NCBI GenBank assembly: GCA_002452295.1
Contig: DKEX01000029.1
Location: 1-41,344 of the forward strand
Source: Firmicutes bacterium UBA6811
GTDB taxonomy: Bacteria; Bacillota; SHA-98; UBA4971
Length of the DNA stretch: 41,344 nt
Reading direction: 5' to 3'
Shown here: positions 24,845 through 32,832 of the stretch, piece after piece
Numbering within the stretch: the stretch's first letter is position 1
Layout of the letters: each line of letters starts with the position of its first letter
Translations under genes and position numbers: made by a program
The notes under the pieces: model-generated
The model's input: only the letters and a program-made list of their open reading frames with translations
The model's database searches: none
What the model was told of the DNA's origin: nothing

Positions 24845-25855
24845 ATGAAGGCTGCGGTGTGGCACGGCGGGGAAGACATCCGTGTTGAAGAGGCACCTGA
24901 GCCTCGCGTCGGCCCTGATGATGTGCTGATACGTGTGGAGTATGCGGGCGTCTGCGGGTCCGACCTCCACCTGATGGACGGCTGGCTGATCCAGCCTCCG
25001 GCGGTGTTGGGTCACGAGTTCGCAGGCGTTGTCGAGGCCAAGGGCGAGAATGTCACAGTGTGTATTAAGGGCGACAGGGTGGTGGCGCACCCTCTATCCT
25101 CCTGCGGGCAGTGCGCGTATTGCAGGTCAGGCAGGCAGAACCTTTGTCGCAAGCCCGCAAGGGTGCTCTCCCACGGCGAGGGGGCATTTGCCGAGTATAC
25201 TGTGGTGAACGCGAGGAGCGTGTTCGTGCTGCCTGACAGCGTCGGCCTGTCCACGGCAGCCCTCGTCGAACCGGTCTCCATAGCCGTTCACGTTACCAGC
25301 CTGGCGGGCATACAGCCCGGCTCGTTCGTGGTGGTCTTTGGGGCCGGCACCATAGGGCTGCTATGCCTGAAAATGGCGAAGCAAGCGGGCGCAAGATCGG
25401 TCGCGGTGGTCGAGCCATGTGCGAGCCGCCAGGACACCGCGCTGCGCCTCGGGGCAGATTTCGCGGCAAGCCCGGGCGAGATCAAGGATCTCGTCGACAC
25501 GGCGACCGGGGGCCTTGGGCCGGACGTATGCATCGAAGGGGTTGGGGCGATCGCCGCGGTCGAGCAGGCCATTCAACTAGCCAGGCCCGGGGGCCGCGTC
25601 GTAATCGCAGGCTGGTCCCCGCCTCATGCTACGGCTACCGTCAAGCCGGCTTACCTCTTCCGCCAGGAGATAGGAATCCAGGGGTCGTTCTGGTCGAGCT
25701 ACTCGGCGTTTGGTACCGCGGTCGACCTGGTTCAGGCCTGGGGACTCGAACTGGCCTCGATGGTTACGGTCTTCGAGGGACTGGGCTCGCTCCGCGAGGC
25801 GGTAGCGTTGATGAGGGGCAGGGAGGTCATCAAGCCGCTCATCAAGATCGTGTAG
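24845..25855 (+). CDS. Zinc-dependent sugar/polyol dehydrogenase (sorbitol/threonine dehydrogenase type)
   Basis: This 336-residue MDR enzyme has a complete zinc complement. Catalytic ligands are in AGVCGSDLHL (Cys), LGHEFAGVVE (His, Glu) and ALVEPVSIAVH (Glu). The structural zinc loop is CGQCAYCRSGRQNLC. The NAD-binding motif is VFGAGTIGLL, with LGADFAAS further on. GGGGAGG-type ribosome sequence precedes ATG 24845. It follows the previous dehydrogenase by 75 bases and precedes the SDR gene, from which a hairpin overlapping its stop codon separates it. Likely reaction: NAD-linked oxidation of a secondary hydroxyl in a polyol or sugar derivative. Confidence 0.9.
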   Translation: MKAAVWHGGEDIRVEEAPEPRVGPDDVLIRVEYAGVCGSDLHLMDGWLIQPPAVLGHEFAGVVEAKGENVTVCIKGDRVVAHPLSSCGQCAYCRSGRQNLCRKPARVLSHGEGAFAEYTVVNARSVFVLPDSVGLSTAALVEPVSIAVHVTSLAGIQPGSFVVVFGAGTIGLLCLKMAKQAGARSVAVVEPCASRQDTALRLGADFAASPGEIKDLVDTATGGLGPDVCIEGVGAIAAVEQAIQLARPGGRVVIAGWSPPHATATVKPAYLFRQEIGIQGSFWSSYSAFGTAVDLVQAWGLELASMVTVFEGLGSLREAVALMRGREVIKPLIKIV

Positions 25856-25880
25856 CATGCCGCCTGGCGGCATGCTATTT
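25853..25880 (+). terminator. Hairpin overlapping the dehydrogenase stop codon
   Basis: TAGCATGCCGCC (25853-25864, including the TAG stop) and GGCGGCATGCTA (25866-25877) are perfectly complementary; TTTC follows. The realistic loop is CCTGG. It is a compact terminator or mRNA-processing hairpin within the locus. Confidence 0.6.
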
Positions 25881-25924
25881 CACAGATAGTCGAGTTTATC
25901 CTGACGAGTTTGGAGGAGATCGGG

Positions 25925-26707
25925 TTGGCAAACGCGTTCTTCGAGGATGCATTCGGCCTATCCGGCAGAGTTGCTCTCGTCACAGGTGGCGGAGGCGCGC
26001 TCGGCAGGGCCATAGCTCTGGCCCTCGCGAGAGCAGGTGCCGATGTTGCCGTCTCCGACTACAGCGTCAAAGACGCAGAGACGGTTGCCCAGGCTATCAT
26101 CGGCGCAGGGCGGCGGGGACTGGCGGTGGAGGTGGACGTCACCCGCTCGAACTCGGTCGACGCTATGACGAAGGAAGTGCTCAGCGCGTTCGGGCATATC
26201 GATATCCTGATAAACAGCGCCGGAGTGAGCGGGCACATACCCGCCGAGGGGATGTCAGACGAAGAGTGGAACCGGGTTATCGCCATAAACCTGACCGGGA
26301 CGTTCTACTGTTGCAGGTCCGTGGGGTCCGAGATGATTAAGCGGGAGAAAGGGAGCATCATCAACATAGCCTCCATGTCCGGCATCATAGTGAACAAGGG
26401 CAGTAACAACGCCCACTACTGCGCCTCCAAAGGCGGCGTCATAATGCTCACCAAGTCCCTGGCGGAGCAGTGGGCCAAACACAACATCCGAGTCAACTCG
26501 ATTTCGCCGGGCTATATACGCACACCTCTGTCGATTCCCGTGATTGAAGAGCCATCGTTCAGGGCTTTCTTGAAGACGGCGACTCCAATGGGAAGGCCCG
26601 GGTCGCCAGAGGAGTTGATGGGGTTGGCCGTGTTCCTGGCATCCGATGCATCGTCCTTCATGACCGGGTCGAACATCCTGATCGACGGCGGGTACACGGT
26701 TCTGTGA
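25925..26707 (+). CDS. SDR-family dehydrogenase (FabG/gluconate 5-dehydrogenase-like)
   Basis: This 260-residue classical short-chain dehydrogenase has the nucleotide motif VTGGGGALGRAIA near residues 19-31 and a NSAGVSG variant of N-N-A-G. The catalytic set is Ser in INIASMSG with Tyr-Lys in HYCASKGG, and the C-terminal SFMTGSNILIDGGYTV is present. LSGRVALVTGG at the start and NSISPGYIRTP are typical of sugar- and polyol-oxidising members such as gluconate 5-dehydrogenase. The start is TTG 25925 with GGAGGAG at 25912-25918; an earlier in-frame start would lie on that ribosome site. It forms part of the oxidation set between transketolases 1 and 2. Confidence 0.9.
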   Translation: MANAFFEDAFGLSGRVALVTGGGGALGRAIALALARAGADVAVSDYSVKDAETVAQAIIGAGRRGLAVEVDVTRSNSVDAMTKEVLSAFGHIDILINSAGVSGHIPAEGMSDEEWNRVIAINLTGTFYCCRSVGSEMIKREKGSIINIASMSGIIVNKGSNNAHYCASKGGVIMLTKSLAEQWAKHNIRVNSISPGYIRTPLSIPVIEEPSFRAFLKTATPMGRPGSPEELMGLAVFLASDASSFMTGSNILIDGGYTVL

Positions 26708-26738
26708 CACCACGACACTGAGGTCTACCAGGAAGCCC

Positions 26739-26760
26739 GCTCTGGCGGCGCCGCCAGAGC
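26739..26760 (+). terminator. Perfect 22-bp palindrome between SDR and transketolase 2
   Basis: GCTCTGGCGGC followed directly by its complement GCCGCCAGAGC lies about 30 bases after the SDR stop. There is no T-run. It can fold as a hairpin separating two transcriptional modules, or be a protein-binding dyad. Confidence 0.55.
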
Positions 26761-26828
26761 ACGCGTCGGCGACGAAACATCTCAGGTCTAGCTACGCCTC
26801 TGGCCTGGACGACGTGGAGGTGCGGATC

Positions 26829-27662
26829 ATGGAACTCTCTCGCGCTGTCTCCATGGACTACCTCAGGGAAGTGTCCATCGAGGCTCGACGTAATGTCATG
26901 AAGATGATAACCCACGCCCAAGCCGGGCACGTGGGAGGTGCGCTGTCCTGCATGGATATCCTGGTCGCTCTCTATTTCGAGGTGATGAGGGTGGATCCGG
27001 CTCGGCCCCGATGGGAGGACCGGGACAGGTTCGTTCTGTCGAAGGGGCACGCGAGCGTGGCCTTGTACGCCGTGCTGGCCGAGAGAGGCTTCTTCCCCAA
27101 GAGAGACCTCATGACCTTCGATCAAATCGGCAGCCGGCTTCAAGGGCACGTGGACATGACCAAGACCCCTGGAGTTGACATGTCCACCGGGTCGCTCGGC
27201 CACGGGCTCTCAGCCGCCGCAGGGATGGCGTTAGGTGGAAAGCTAGCTTCGAAGGACTTCAGGGTGCACGCCCTTCTCGGCGATGGCGAGCTGCAGGAAG
27301 GACAGGTCTGGGAGGCCGTCATGTTCGCGGCCGGCCGGCGGCTCGACAACCTCACGGCCATCATAGACTACAACAAGCTGCAGCTCTATGGGGCCGTTGC
27401 CGAAATGCTCCCGATCGAGCCGCTTCTCATGAAGTGGCAGGCTTTCGGCTGGCATACCATGGAAGTTGACGGCCACGACATGGCGCAGATCATCGGCTCG
27501 CTCAGGAGGGCAGCCATGGAGAAGGACAGGCCCACCGTGATCGTCGCGCACACGGTGAAGGGTAAGGGCGTCTCCTTCATGGAGAGGAAGGTGGAGTGGC
27601 ATGCGAAGCCTCCGACGCACAAGGAGTGCGAGAGAGCCCTTGCAGAACTCCGAGAGGCATGA
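26829..27662 (+). CDS. Split transketolase 2, N-terminal (TPP-binding) subunit
   Basis: This 277-residue subunit carries the pyrophosphate-binding domain. Motifs are AQAGHVGGALS, FVLSKGHASVALY, STGSLGHGLSAAAG, the TPP signature LLGDGELQEGQVWEAVM and DYNKLQLYG (Asn ligand). VDGHD and VEWHAKPP (catalytic His) follow. ATG 26829 lies eight bases after GGAGG (26816-26820). An in-frame GTG at 26814 overlaps the ribosome site and is rejected. It is 16 bases upstream of its C-terminal partner. This module (transketolase plus zinc dehydrogenase) repeats the arrangement of module 1. Confidence 0.92.
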   Translation: MELSRAVSMDYLREVSIEARRNVMKMITHAQAGHVGGALSCMDILVALYFEVMRVDPARPRWEDRDRFVLSKGHASVALYAVLAERGFFPKRDLMTFDQIGSRLQGHVDMTKTPGVDMSTGSLGHGLSAAAGMALGGKLASKDFRVHALLGDGELQEGQVWEAVMFAAGRRLDNLTAIIDYNKLQLYGAVAEMLPIEPLLMKWQAFGWHTMEVDGHDMAQIIGSLRRAAMEKDRPTVIVAHTVKGKGVSFMERKVEWHAKPPTHKECERALAELREA

Positions 27663-27678
27663 GAGGGAGGTCCCCACG

Positions 27679-28689
27679 GTGGATGAGAGTAAGGCGAGAG
27701 CCCCGAGAGCAGAACCGACTTCCAAACTGGTCTCGATGAGGGATGCATTCGGCAAGGGCTTGGTCGACGCGGGAAGGAGGAACGACCGCATCGTCGTTCT
27801 CGATGCGGACCTTGCGAGTTCCACCCGTACCTCGATGTTCGCGGACGAGATTCCCGAGCGTTTCATCCAGGTGGGTATCGCCGAACAGAACATGGTGGGA
27901 CTGGCCGCCGGTCTCTCGACGGTCGGCTACATCCCGTTCGCCTGCACTTTTGCCGTGTTCATGAGCAAGCGAGCGTGTGAACAAGTGAGCACCTCGGTGG
28001 CATACCCAAGGCTCAATGTGAAACTGGTGGGTGCCTATTCAGGGCTCTACACAGGTAAAACCGGCGCGACTCATCAATCCCTGGAAGACATAGCGATCAT
28101 GCGGGCGATACCAAACATCGTGGTGGTGGTGCCCGCCGACGCCGTTCAACTCTCAAAGGCGTTGGATGCGATCGTGGAGTACGACGGTCCGGTGTACCTT
28201 CGCGTCGCGAGGGACGCCTATCCGGTGATCTTCGATGAATCCTACAGGTTCGAATTGGGGAAAGCCGTGGTTCTCCGAGAAGGGAATGACGCCTCGATAG
28301 TGGCCGCGGGGATCATGACCCAGACGGCGCTCTACGCCGCTGAGCAACTCGCAAGGGAAGGCCTGCAACTGCGCGTAGTCAACGTGTCCACGATCAAACC
28401 CATCGACAGGGAGGCCATCTGCAAGGCCGCAAGGGAGACCGGCGCGATCGTGACGGTTGAGAATCACTCCATCATCGGAGGCCTCGCGAGCTCCGTGGCC
28501 GAGGTGGTCACCGAAGAATGCCCGGTTCCCGTCGAAAAGGTGGGTGTGACGGACGTCTTCGGTGAGTCGGGCTCCAATGAGGATCTGACCGTCAAGTACG
28601 GGCTTTCGGTGGATTCGGTTGTCGAGGCCGTGTCACGAGTGCTGGCGAAGAAGAGGCTTGGCCTGGGCCGGCGGCATTCGACGGGCTGA
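27679..28689 (+). CDS. Split transketolase 2, C-terminal subunit
   Basis: This 336-residue partner has catalytic Glu69 in VGIAEQNMVGLAAG, the aromatic TPP pocket PFACTFAVF, and His132 in GATHQSLED. In VKLVGAYSGLYTG, Tyr120-Ser121 occupy the place of the conserved His that contacts substrate phosphate in classical transketolases. R21 (SMRDAFG) and YLRVARD are kept. GTG 27679 follows GGGAGG with about eight bases; the longer frame upstream overlaps the N-terminal gene and is not homologous. It has a short non-conserved basic tail (KKRLGLGRRHSTG). It is followed after 16 bases by a zinc dehydrogenase. Confidence 0.92.
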   Translation: MDESKARAPRAEPTSKLVSMRDAFGKGLVDAGRRNDRIVVLDADLASSTRTSMFADEIPERFIQVGIAEQNMVGLAAGLSTVGYIPFACTFAVFMSKRACEQVSTSVAYPRLNVKLVGAYSGLYTGKTGATHQSLEDIAIMRAIPNIVVVVPADAVQLSKALDAIVEYDGPVYLRVARDAYPVIFDESYRFELGKAVVLREGNDASIVAAGIMTQTALYAAEQLAREGLQLRVVNVSTIKPIDREAICKAARETGAIVTVENHSIIGGLASSVAEVVTEECPVPVEKVGVTDVFGESGSNEDLTVKYGLSVDSVVEAVSRVLAKKRLGLGRRHSTG

Positions 28690-28705
28690 GCAGGGAGGTA
28701 GACAG

Positions 28706-29728
28706 GTGAAGGCAGCGGTGTTCAAAGGCGGGCATTACTGTGTATCCATGGAAGAGGTTCCGCAGCCCGTCCCTGGCCCGGGGGAAGCTCTCATCCGCGT
28801 GGAATACGCAGGGATCTGCGGAACAGATCTCACGATATGTGAAGGCGGGCTCAAGCGCGTGCGGCCGCCGATCATTCTCGGACATGAGTTCTCGGGGCGG
28901 GTAGAGAAGGTCCACGAGGGTTCCACACCTGGCTTTCCTGAGGGCGCCCCGGTGGTGGTGGAACCGCTACTTCCGTGCGGCGAGTGCTACGCGTGCAGGT
29001 CCGGCTTCCCGAATGTGTGCAGGCGACTCCGCCTGATAGGGATAGATGTCGATGGAGCTTTCGCGGCTTGCGTCAAGGTGCCGTTACAGAAGATGTACCG
29101 CGTGCCTGACGCGCTTCCGCTGGACCAAGCCGCGCTCGTGGAGCCTCTCGCCGTAGCGGTCCACGTTGTGCGCAGATCCAAGCTCAAGGCCGGCGATTCG
29201 GCGATCGTCTTCGGAAGCGGACCGATAGGGATCCTGGTCGCCCAGGTGGCGAGGGCTGCAGGGGCTTCCCGGGTGATAGTGCTGGAGGTTTCAGAGTTCC
29301 GGCTTGCCCTGGCGGACAAGCTCGGCTTTACCGTTGTCGACGCGGCCGACCCGGCGGCCGTGCGAACCGTCGACGAGCTTACACACGACGAAGGCGGGGA
29401 CGTGGTCTTCGAAGTCACCGGAGCGATATCTGTAGCGTCCCAGCTCGTGCGCCTGACTCGGATACGGGGTCAGATCGTCATCGTCGGCGTTTTCAAGGAG
29501 CCAGTCGCCATCGACATGCAGGGAGTGATCTTCAAGGAGCTCAGCGTGGTCGGATCGAGAGTGTATGAGGCCTTCGACTTCCACCGGGCTACAGATCTCC
29601 TGAGCCAGGGCAGGGTGGATGTTCGACCGCTGATCAGCCACGTCTTACCCCTGAACGAGACAGCGCGCGGACTGGAGATCGCGCGCGGGGCGCGCGAGGC
29701 CATGAAGGTACTGCTACAGCCCGAATAG
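28706..29728 (+). CDS. Zinc-dependent sugar/polyol dehydrogenase, third copy
   Basis: This 340-residue MDR enzyme is of sorbitol/threonine dehydrogenase type. Catalytic zinc ligands lie in AGICGTDLTI, LGHEFSGRVE and ALVEPLAVAVH. The structural zinc loop is CGECYACRSGFPNVC. The NAD motif VFGSGPIGIL is followed by an acidic residue in VIVLEVSEFRL, which favours NAD over NADP. GTG 28706 has GGGAGG at 28693-28698. It is tightly linked to transketolase 2 (16-bp gap), so it probably acts on the transketolase substrate or product. It is related to, but clearly different from, the enzyme at 24845. Confidence 0.9.
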   Translation: MKAAVFKGGHYCVSMEEVPQPVPGPGEALIRVEYAGICGTDLTICEGGLKRVRPPIILGHEFSGRVEKVHEGSTPGFPEGAPVVVEPLLPCGECYACRSGFPNVCRRLRLIGIDVDGAFAACVKVPLQKMYRVPDALPLDQAALVEPLAVAVHVVRRSKLKAGDSAIVFGSGPIGILVAQVARAAGASRVIVLEVSEFRLALADKLGFTVVDAADPAAVRTVDELTHDEGGDVVFEVTGAISVASQLVRLTRIRGQIVIVGVFKEPVAIDMQGVIFKELSVVGSRVYEAFDFHRATDLLSQGRVDVRPLISHVLPLNETARGLEIARGAREAMKVLLQPE

Positions 29729-29777
29729 CTCCGCAGGTCACGCGGGACTACTCCGTGGATGGTAAGGCGGTGATTCC

Positions 29778-31121
29778 GTGATTTCGAAGATGCTTGCGGA
29801 GTTCGTCAGCAACACGGCGTATGAGGATATCCCGGCGGGAGCCTTGCATGCGGCCAGGCGGTGTCTCCTAGACTGGCTGGGCTGCGCGATAGGAGGGTCC
29901 AGAGCAAGGTCAAGCTCGGCATTCTCGTCAGCCCTCGCCGGAGAGCGCGGCCTCCCCGAGTGCACGATCGTGGGCGCCGGGCACAGGACCAGCCTTCTAG
30001 CAGCATCCATGATTAACGCCGCATTTGCCCACGCTCTGGAGCTCGACGATCTGCACAGGGGATCGATTTACCACCCGGGCGCGCCGGTCGTGTCCGCAGC
30101 CTTGGCCGTTGCCGAGAAAGAGGACGCGCGCCTGTCGGATCTGCTCAGAGCGATAGTGCTGGGATATGAGACGTCCATCAGGGTGGGAGAGTGCGTCACT
30201 CCGAGTCACTACAGGTACTGGCACACAACGGGGACGGTGGGGGCGTTTGGGAGCGCCGTAGCTGCAGCGGTTCTACTGGGCTTGGACCGCGACCAGATCG
30301 TGTGGGCTCTGGGGAACGCCGGCACCCAGGCGGCCGGCCTCTGGGAGTTCATCCGCGACGGGTCCATGAGCAAGACCCTTCACTGCGCAAAGGCGGCCTG
30401 CAACGGCGTCCTCGCGGCGGCGCTGGCCAGAGAGGGCTTCACCGGCCCTGCCTCGATTTTCGAGGGCGACCAGGGTTTCTGCCGGGCGATGGCAGAGGAG
30501 TTCGATCTGGCCAAGATCACGGAAGAACTGGGCCTCGCGTACCGGATACAGGACATAGCCTTCAAGGTCCACGCCTCGTGTGGACACACGCACTCGGCCA
30601 TCGATGCTGTCCTCGCAATGCGGCAGTCTGGCCGGATAGGCCTCGACACCGTGGAGAAGCTCACGGTTCACACATATCCCACCGCTATCAAGGTGGCGGG
30701 CGACCCCTGTCCCCGCGACGGCTACGCCGCCAAGTTCAGCATCGCGTATTGCGTTGCCGTCGCCCTGAAGCACGGTGACGTGGGCCTTGGCCGGTTCGAC
30801 CAGGCCGTGCTCGACGACAGCGACATCCAGAGGATTATGGGCCTCACCGAACTGGTGGTAGACGACCGGCTGGCCGCAATGTATCCCCGGCGGTTTCCCG
30901 CTCGCGTCGTTGCACAGACGACGGGCGGCGACCGGGTGAACTGGGAGGTCATGACGCCCAGAGGCGAGCCGCCGGAAGATCTCACCGATAACGAGTTGGC
31001 CGCGAAGTTCGCCGGGGTTGCAGGCGAAGTCATCGGCAAAGACCACGCCCGGAGAGCCTGCCGCGAGATCCTGACAGGCGACCCATCGATGCCTGTAAGG
31101 AAGCTCACGGAGCAGCTCTGA
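29778..31121 (+). CDS. MmgE/PrpD family protein
   Basis: This 447-residue protein belongs to the MmgE/PrpD fold, which includes 2-methylcitrate dehydratase, cis-aconitate decarboxylase and iminodisuccinate epimerase. Landmarks are RRCLLDWLGCAIGG, NAAFAHALELDDLHRGSIYH, GYETSIRVGE, WHTTGTVGAFGSAVAAA, GTQAAGLWEF and KVHASCGHTHSAIDA. The start is GTG 29778. It acts in the cytoplasm on a hydroxylated di- or tricarboxylate. The exact reaction cannot be assigned, but the neighbouring fumarase-type dehydratase genes suggest the substrate is a hydroxy-acid made from the sugar. Confidence 0.88.
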   Translation: MISKMLAEFVSNTAYEDIPAGALHAARRCLLDWLGCAIGGSRARSSSAFSSALAGERGLPECTIVGAGHRTSLLAASMINAAFAHALELDDLHRGSIYHPGAPVVSAALAVAEKEDARLSDLLRAIVLGYETSIRVGECVTPSHYRYWHTTGTVGAFGSAVAAAVLLGLDRDQIVWALGNAGTQAAGLWEFIRDGSMSKTLHCAKAACNGVLAAALAREGFTGPASIFEGDQGFCRAMAEEFDLAKITEELGLAYRIQDIAFKVHASCGHTHSAIDAVLAMRQSGRIGLDTVEKLTVHTYPTAIKVAGDPCPRDGYAAKFSIAYCVAVALKHGDVGLGRFDQAVLDDSDIQRIMGLTELVVDDRLAAMYPRRFPARVVAQTTGGDRVNWEVMTPRGEPPEDLTDNELAAKFAGVAGEVIGKDHARRACREILTGDPSMPVRKLTEQL

Positions 31122-31187
31122 TTCGGCTTGCCGGGGCGGTCCCGAGGTAGGGTTCACAAGGTTTGAGGAGAAGGGGGCCGCATCGAA

Positions 31188-32114
31188 TTGTCGACTCAAC
31201 TAGATCAACCTGAGTTGCTGGTGCCGCTGATCGAGGAAGTGATCCACCATGCGTGCACTGGCATAGCTCCAGACGTAAGGGTGTTGCTCGAGGCCGCCGC
31301 AAAACGGGAGGAAAACGACACCGCGAGGAGCGTTCTACTGACCATGCTGGAGAACGCGCGACTGGCATACGAACAGGACAAACCGGCCTGTCAGTCACCG
31401 GGGTTCCCGTGCGTGTACGTGACGTACGGCGGTAAGACCCGGCTCCCCGACCTTAGGGAGGTCTTCGGCACCGCGATGCGGAGGTGCACTGAAGCGGGCT
31501 ACCTGCGGCCCAGCATGGTTCACCCGCTGACTCGCAAGAACTCAGGTGACAACACCGGGCCAGGTGTGCCCAATTTCGAGCTAGACTTCCGCCCGGAACT
31601 CGACTACGCGGACTTCGTTGTGAGCTTCAAGGCGTGCGGAGCCGAGCTCGTCAATGGAGTGAAGGTGTTTACCGCCGCCACCCTGGGCCCCAACCTCGCC
31701 GGTTTGAAGAAATACGTCCTCGATCTGGTGATCAAAGGCAGGGGAATCCCCTGCCCGCCTGTAGGGATCGGGATAGGCATCGGAGGTCAAATCGATGTGG
31801 CGGCTAGGCTGAGCCGGCGCGCCATTAGCACGCGGGAATGGACCTATGCTCACCCCGACCCGGAGATAGCCAGGCTTGAAGAGGAGTTGCTCGAGGCCGT
31901 CAACGCCTTGGGCGTGGGCCCCGGGGGCACCGGAGGGCGAACCACGGCCCTTGCAGTGAAGATAATGATGTCCTATACCCACACTGCCATCGCTCCGGTG
32001 GCGGTCAACTTTCACTGCTGGGTCGGCAGAAGAGCCGGCGTGCGAATCTATGAGGACGGGCGCGTCGAGCGCCTGTTCTGGAGGGGGCAGCACGATTGTC
32101 CACATACAAGCTGA
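31188..32114 (+). CDS. Fumarase/L(+)-tartrate dehydratase-type alpha subunit
   Basis: This 308-residue [4Fe-4S] hydro-lyase alpha subunit belongs to the class I fumarase, tartrate dehydratase (TtdA) family. Cluster cysteines are expected in QDKPACQSPGF, SFKACGAEL and VNFHCWVGR, all present. HPLTRKNSGDNTGPG is a strong family signature, and VGIGIGGQIDVAARLSRRAI and GVGPGGTGGRTTALAVKI complete it. The start is TTG 31188, after a GAGGAGAAGGGGG stretch. It overlaps the beta subunit by 19 bases. The oxygen-sensitive cluster fits an anaerobe. Substrate (fumarate/malate, tartrate or a longer hydroxy-acid) is open. Confidence 0.92.
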   Translation: MSTQLDQPELLVPLIEEVIHHACTGIAPDVRVLLEAAAKREENDTARSVLLTMLENARLAYEQDKPACQSPGFPCVYVTYGGKTRLPDLREVFGTAMRRCTEAGYLRPSMVHPLTRKNSGDNTGPGVPNFELDFRPELDYADFVVSFKACGAELVNGVKVFTAATLGPNLAGLKKYVLDLVIKGRGIPCPPVGIGIGIGGQIDVAARLSRRAISTREWTYAHPDPEIARLEEELLEAVNALGVGPGGTGGRTTALAVKIMMSYTHTAIAPVAVNFHCWVGRRAGVRIYEDGRVERLFWRGQHDCPHTS

Positions 32115-32701
32115 ACATACCTCTGACAGAGGCGGCCGTTCGGGAGCTCCGTTGTGGCGACCTCGTATACCTGTCCGGGCGGGTTTACACAGCTCGGGAC
32201 ATGGCACACCTGCGAGCCAGGAAGCTGTTAGGCGAGGGACAGCCGCTGCCACCCGGGCTCGGCCGCGAAGGAAGCGCGCTGTTCCATGCCGGGCCGGTCG
32301 CAGTTCGTTCAGGCGACGGGTGGACCCTCTCGGTCATCGGCCCGACGACCAGCATGCGTATGGAACCCCATGCCGACCTCCTCCCATTACTTGGAGTGCG
32401 TGCGGTTATCGGGAAGGGTGGCATGGGTCGCACCACGCGAAGGGTCCTCAGGGACTGGGGCGCAGTCTACCTTGCGGCTGCCCCTGGATGCGCCGTGAAA
32501 CACGCCTCGGCCGTATGTGCGGTGCACGGCGTACACTGGCTGGATCTTGGCATGCCGGAGGCTGTATGGATGTATGACGTGCAATCGTGGGGACCCCTCA
32601 TAGTGGCTATGGATAGCACAGGGGCTAGCATATACGACCGGGTTGCCGCCCGCGCCAAACGGGTCGAGCGCCGTCTGGTGAACGGGTGGCTGTCGCTCTG
32701 A
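32096..32701 (+). CDS. Fumarase/L(+)-tartrate dehydratase-type beta subunit
   Basis: This 201-residue beta subunit completes the hydro-lyase. Motifs are LTEAAVRELRCGDLVYLSGR, VYTARDMAHLR, LFHAGPVAV, VIGPTTSMRMEPH, VIGKGGMGRTTRRVL and WLDLGMPEAVWMYDVQSWGP. All belong to the fumarase C-terminal/TtdB family. Its ATG lies inside the end of the alpha gene, so the pair is translationally coupled. About 130 bases separate it from the AOR gene. Confidence 0.92.
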   Translation: MSTYKLNIPLTEAAVRELRCGDLVYLSGRVYTARDMAHLRARKLLGEGQPLPPGLGREGSALFHAGPVAVRSGDGWTLSVIGPTTSMRMEPHADLLPLLGVRAVIGKGGMGRTTRRVLRDWGAVYLAAAPGCAVKHASAVCAVHGVHWLDLGMPEAVWMYDVQSWGPLIVAMDSTGASIYDRVAARAKRVERRLVNGWLSL

Positions 32702-32832
32702 GCCGCGAACCGGACCCCCGTAACCGTCGTGGGCCTCGGGCGGACCCTCCACAACACGAAGGCGGCCTAGAGGGCGGCTCAACCGTGCACTGTGGTTAGT
32801 TGTGCTTAATCGCGAAGGAGGTCTGGTATGAA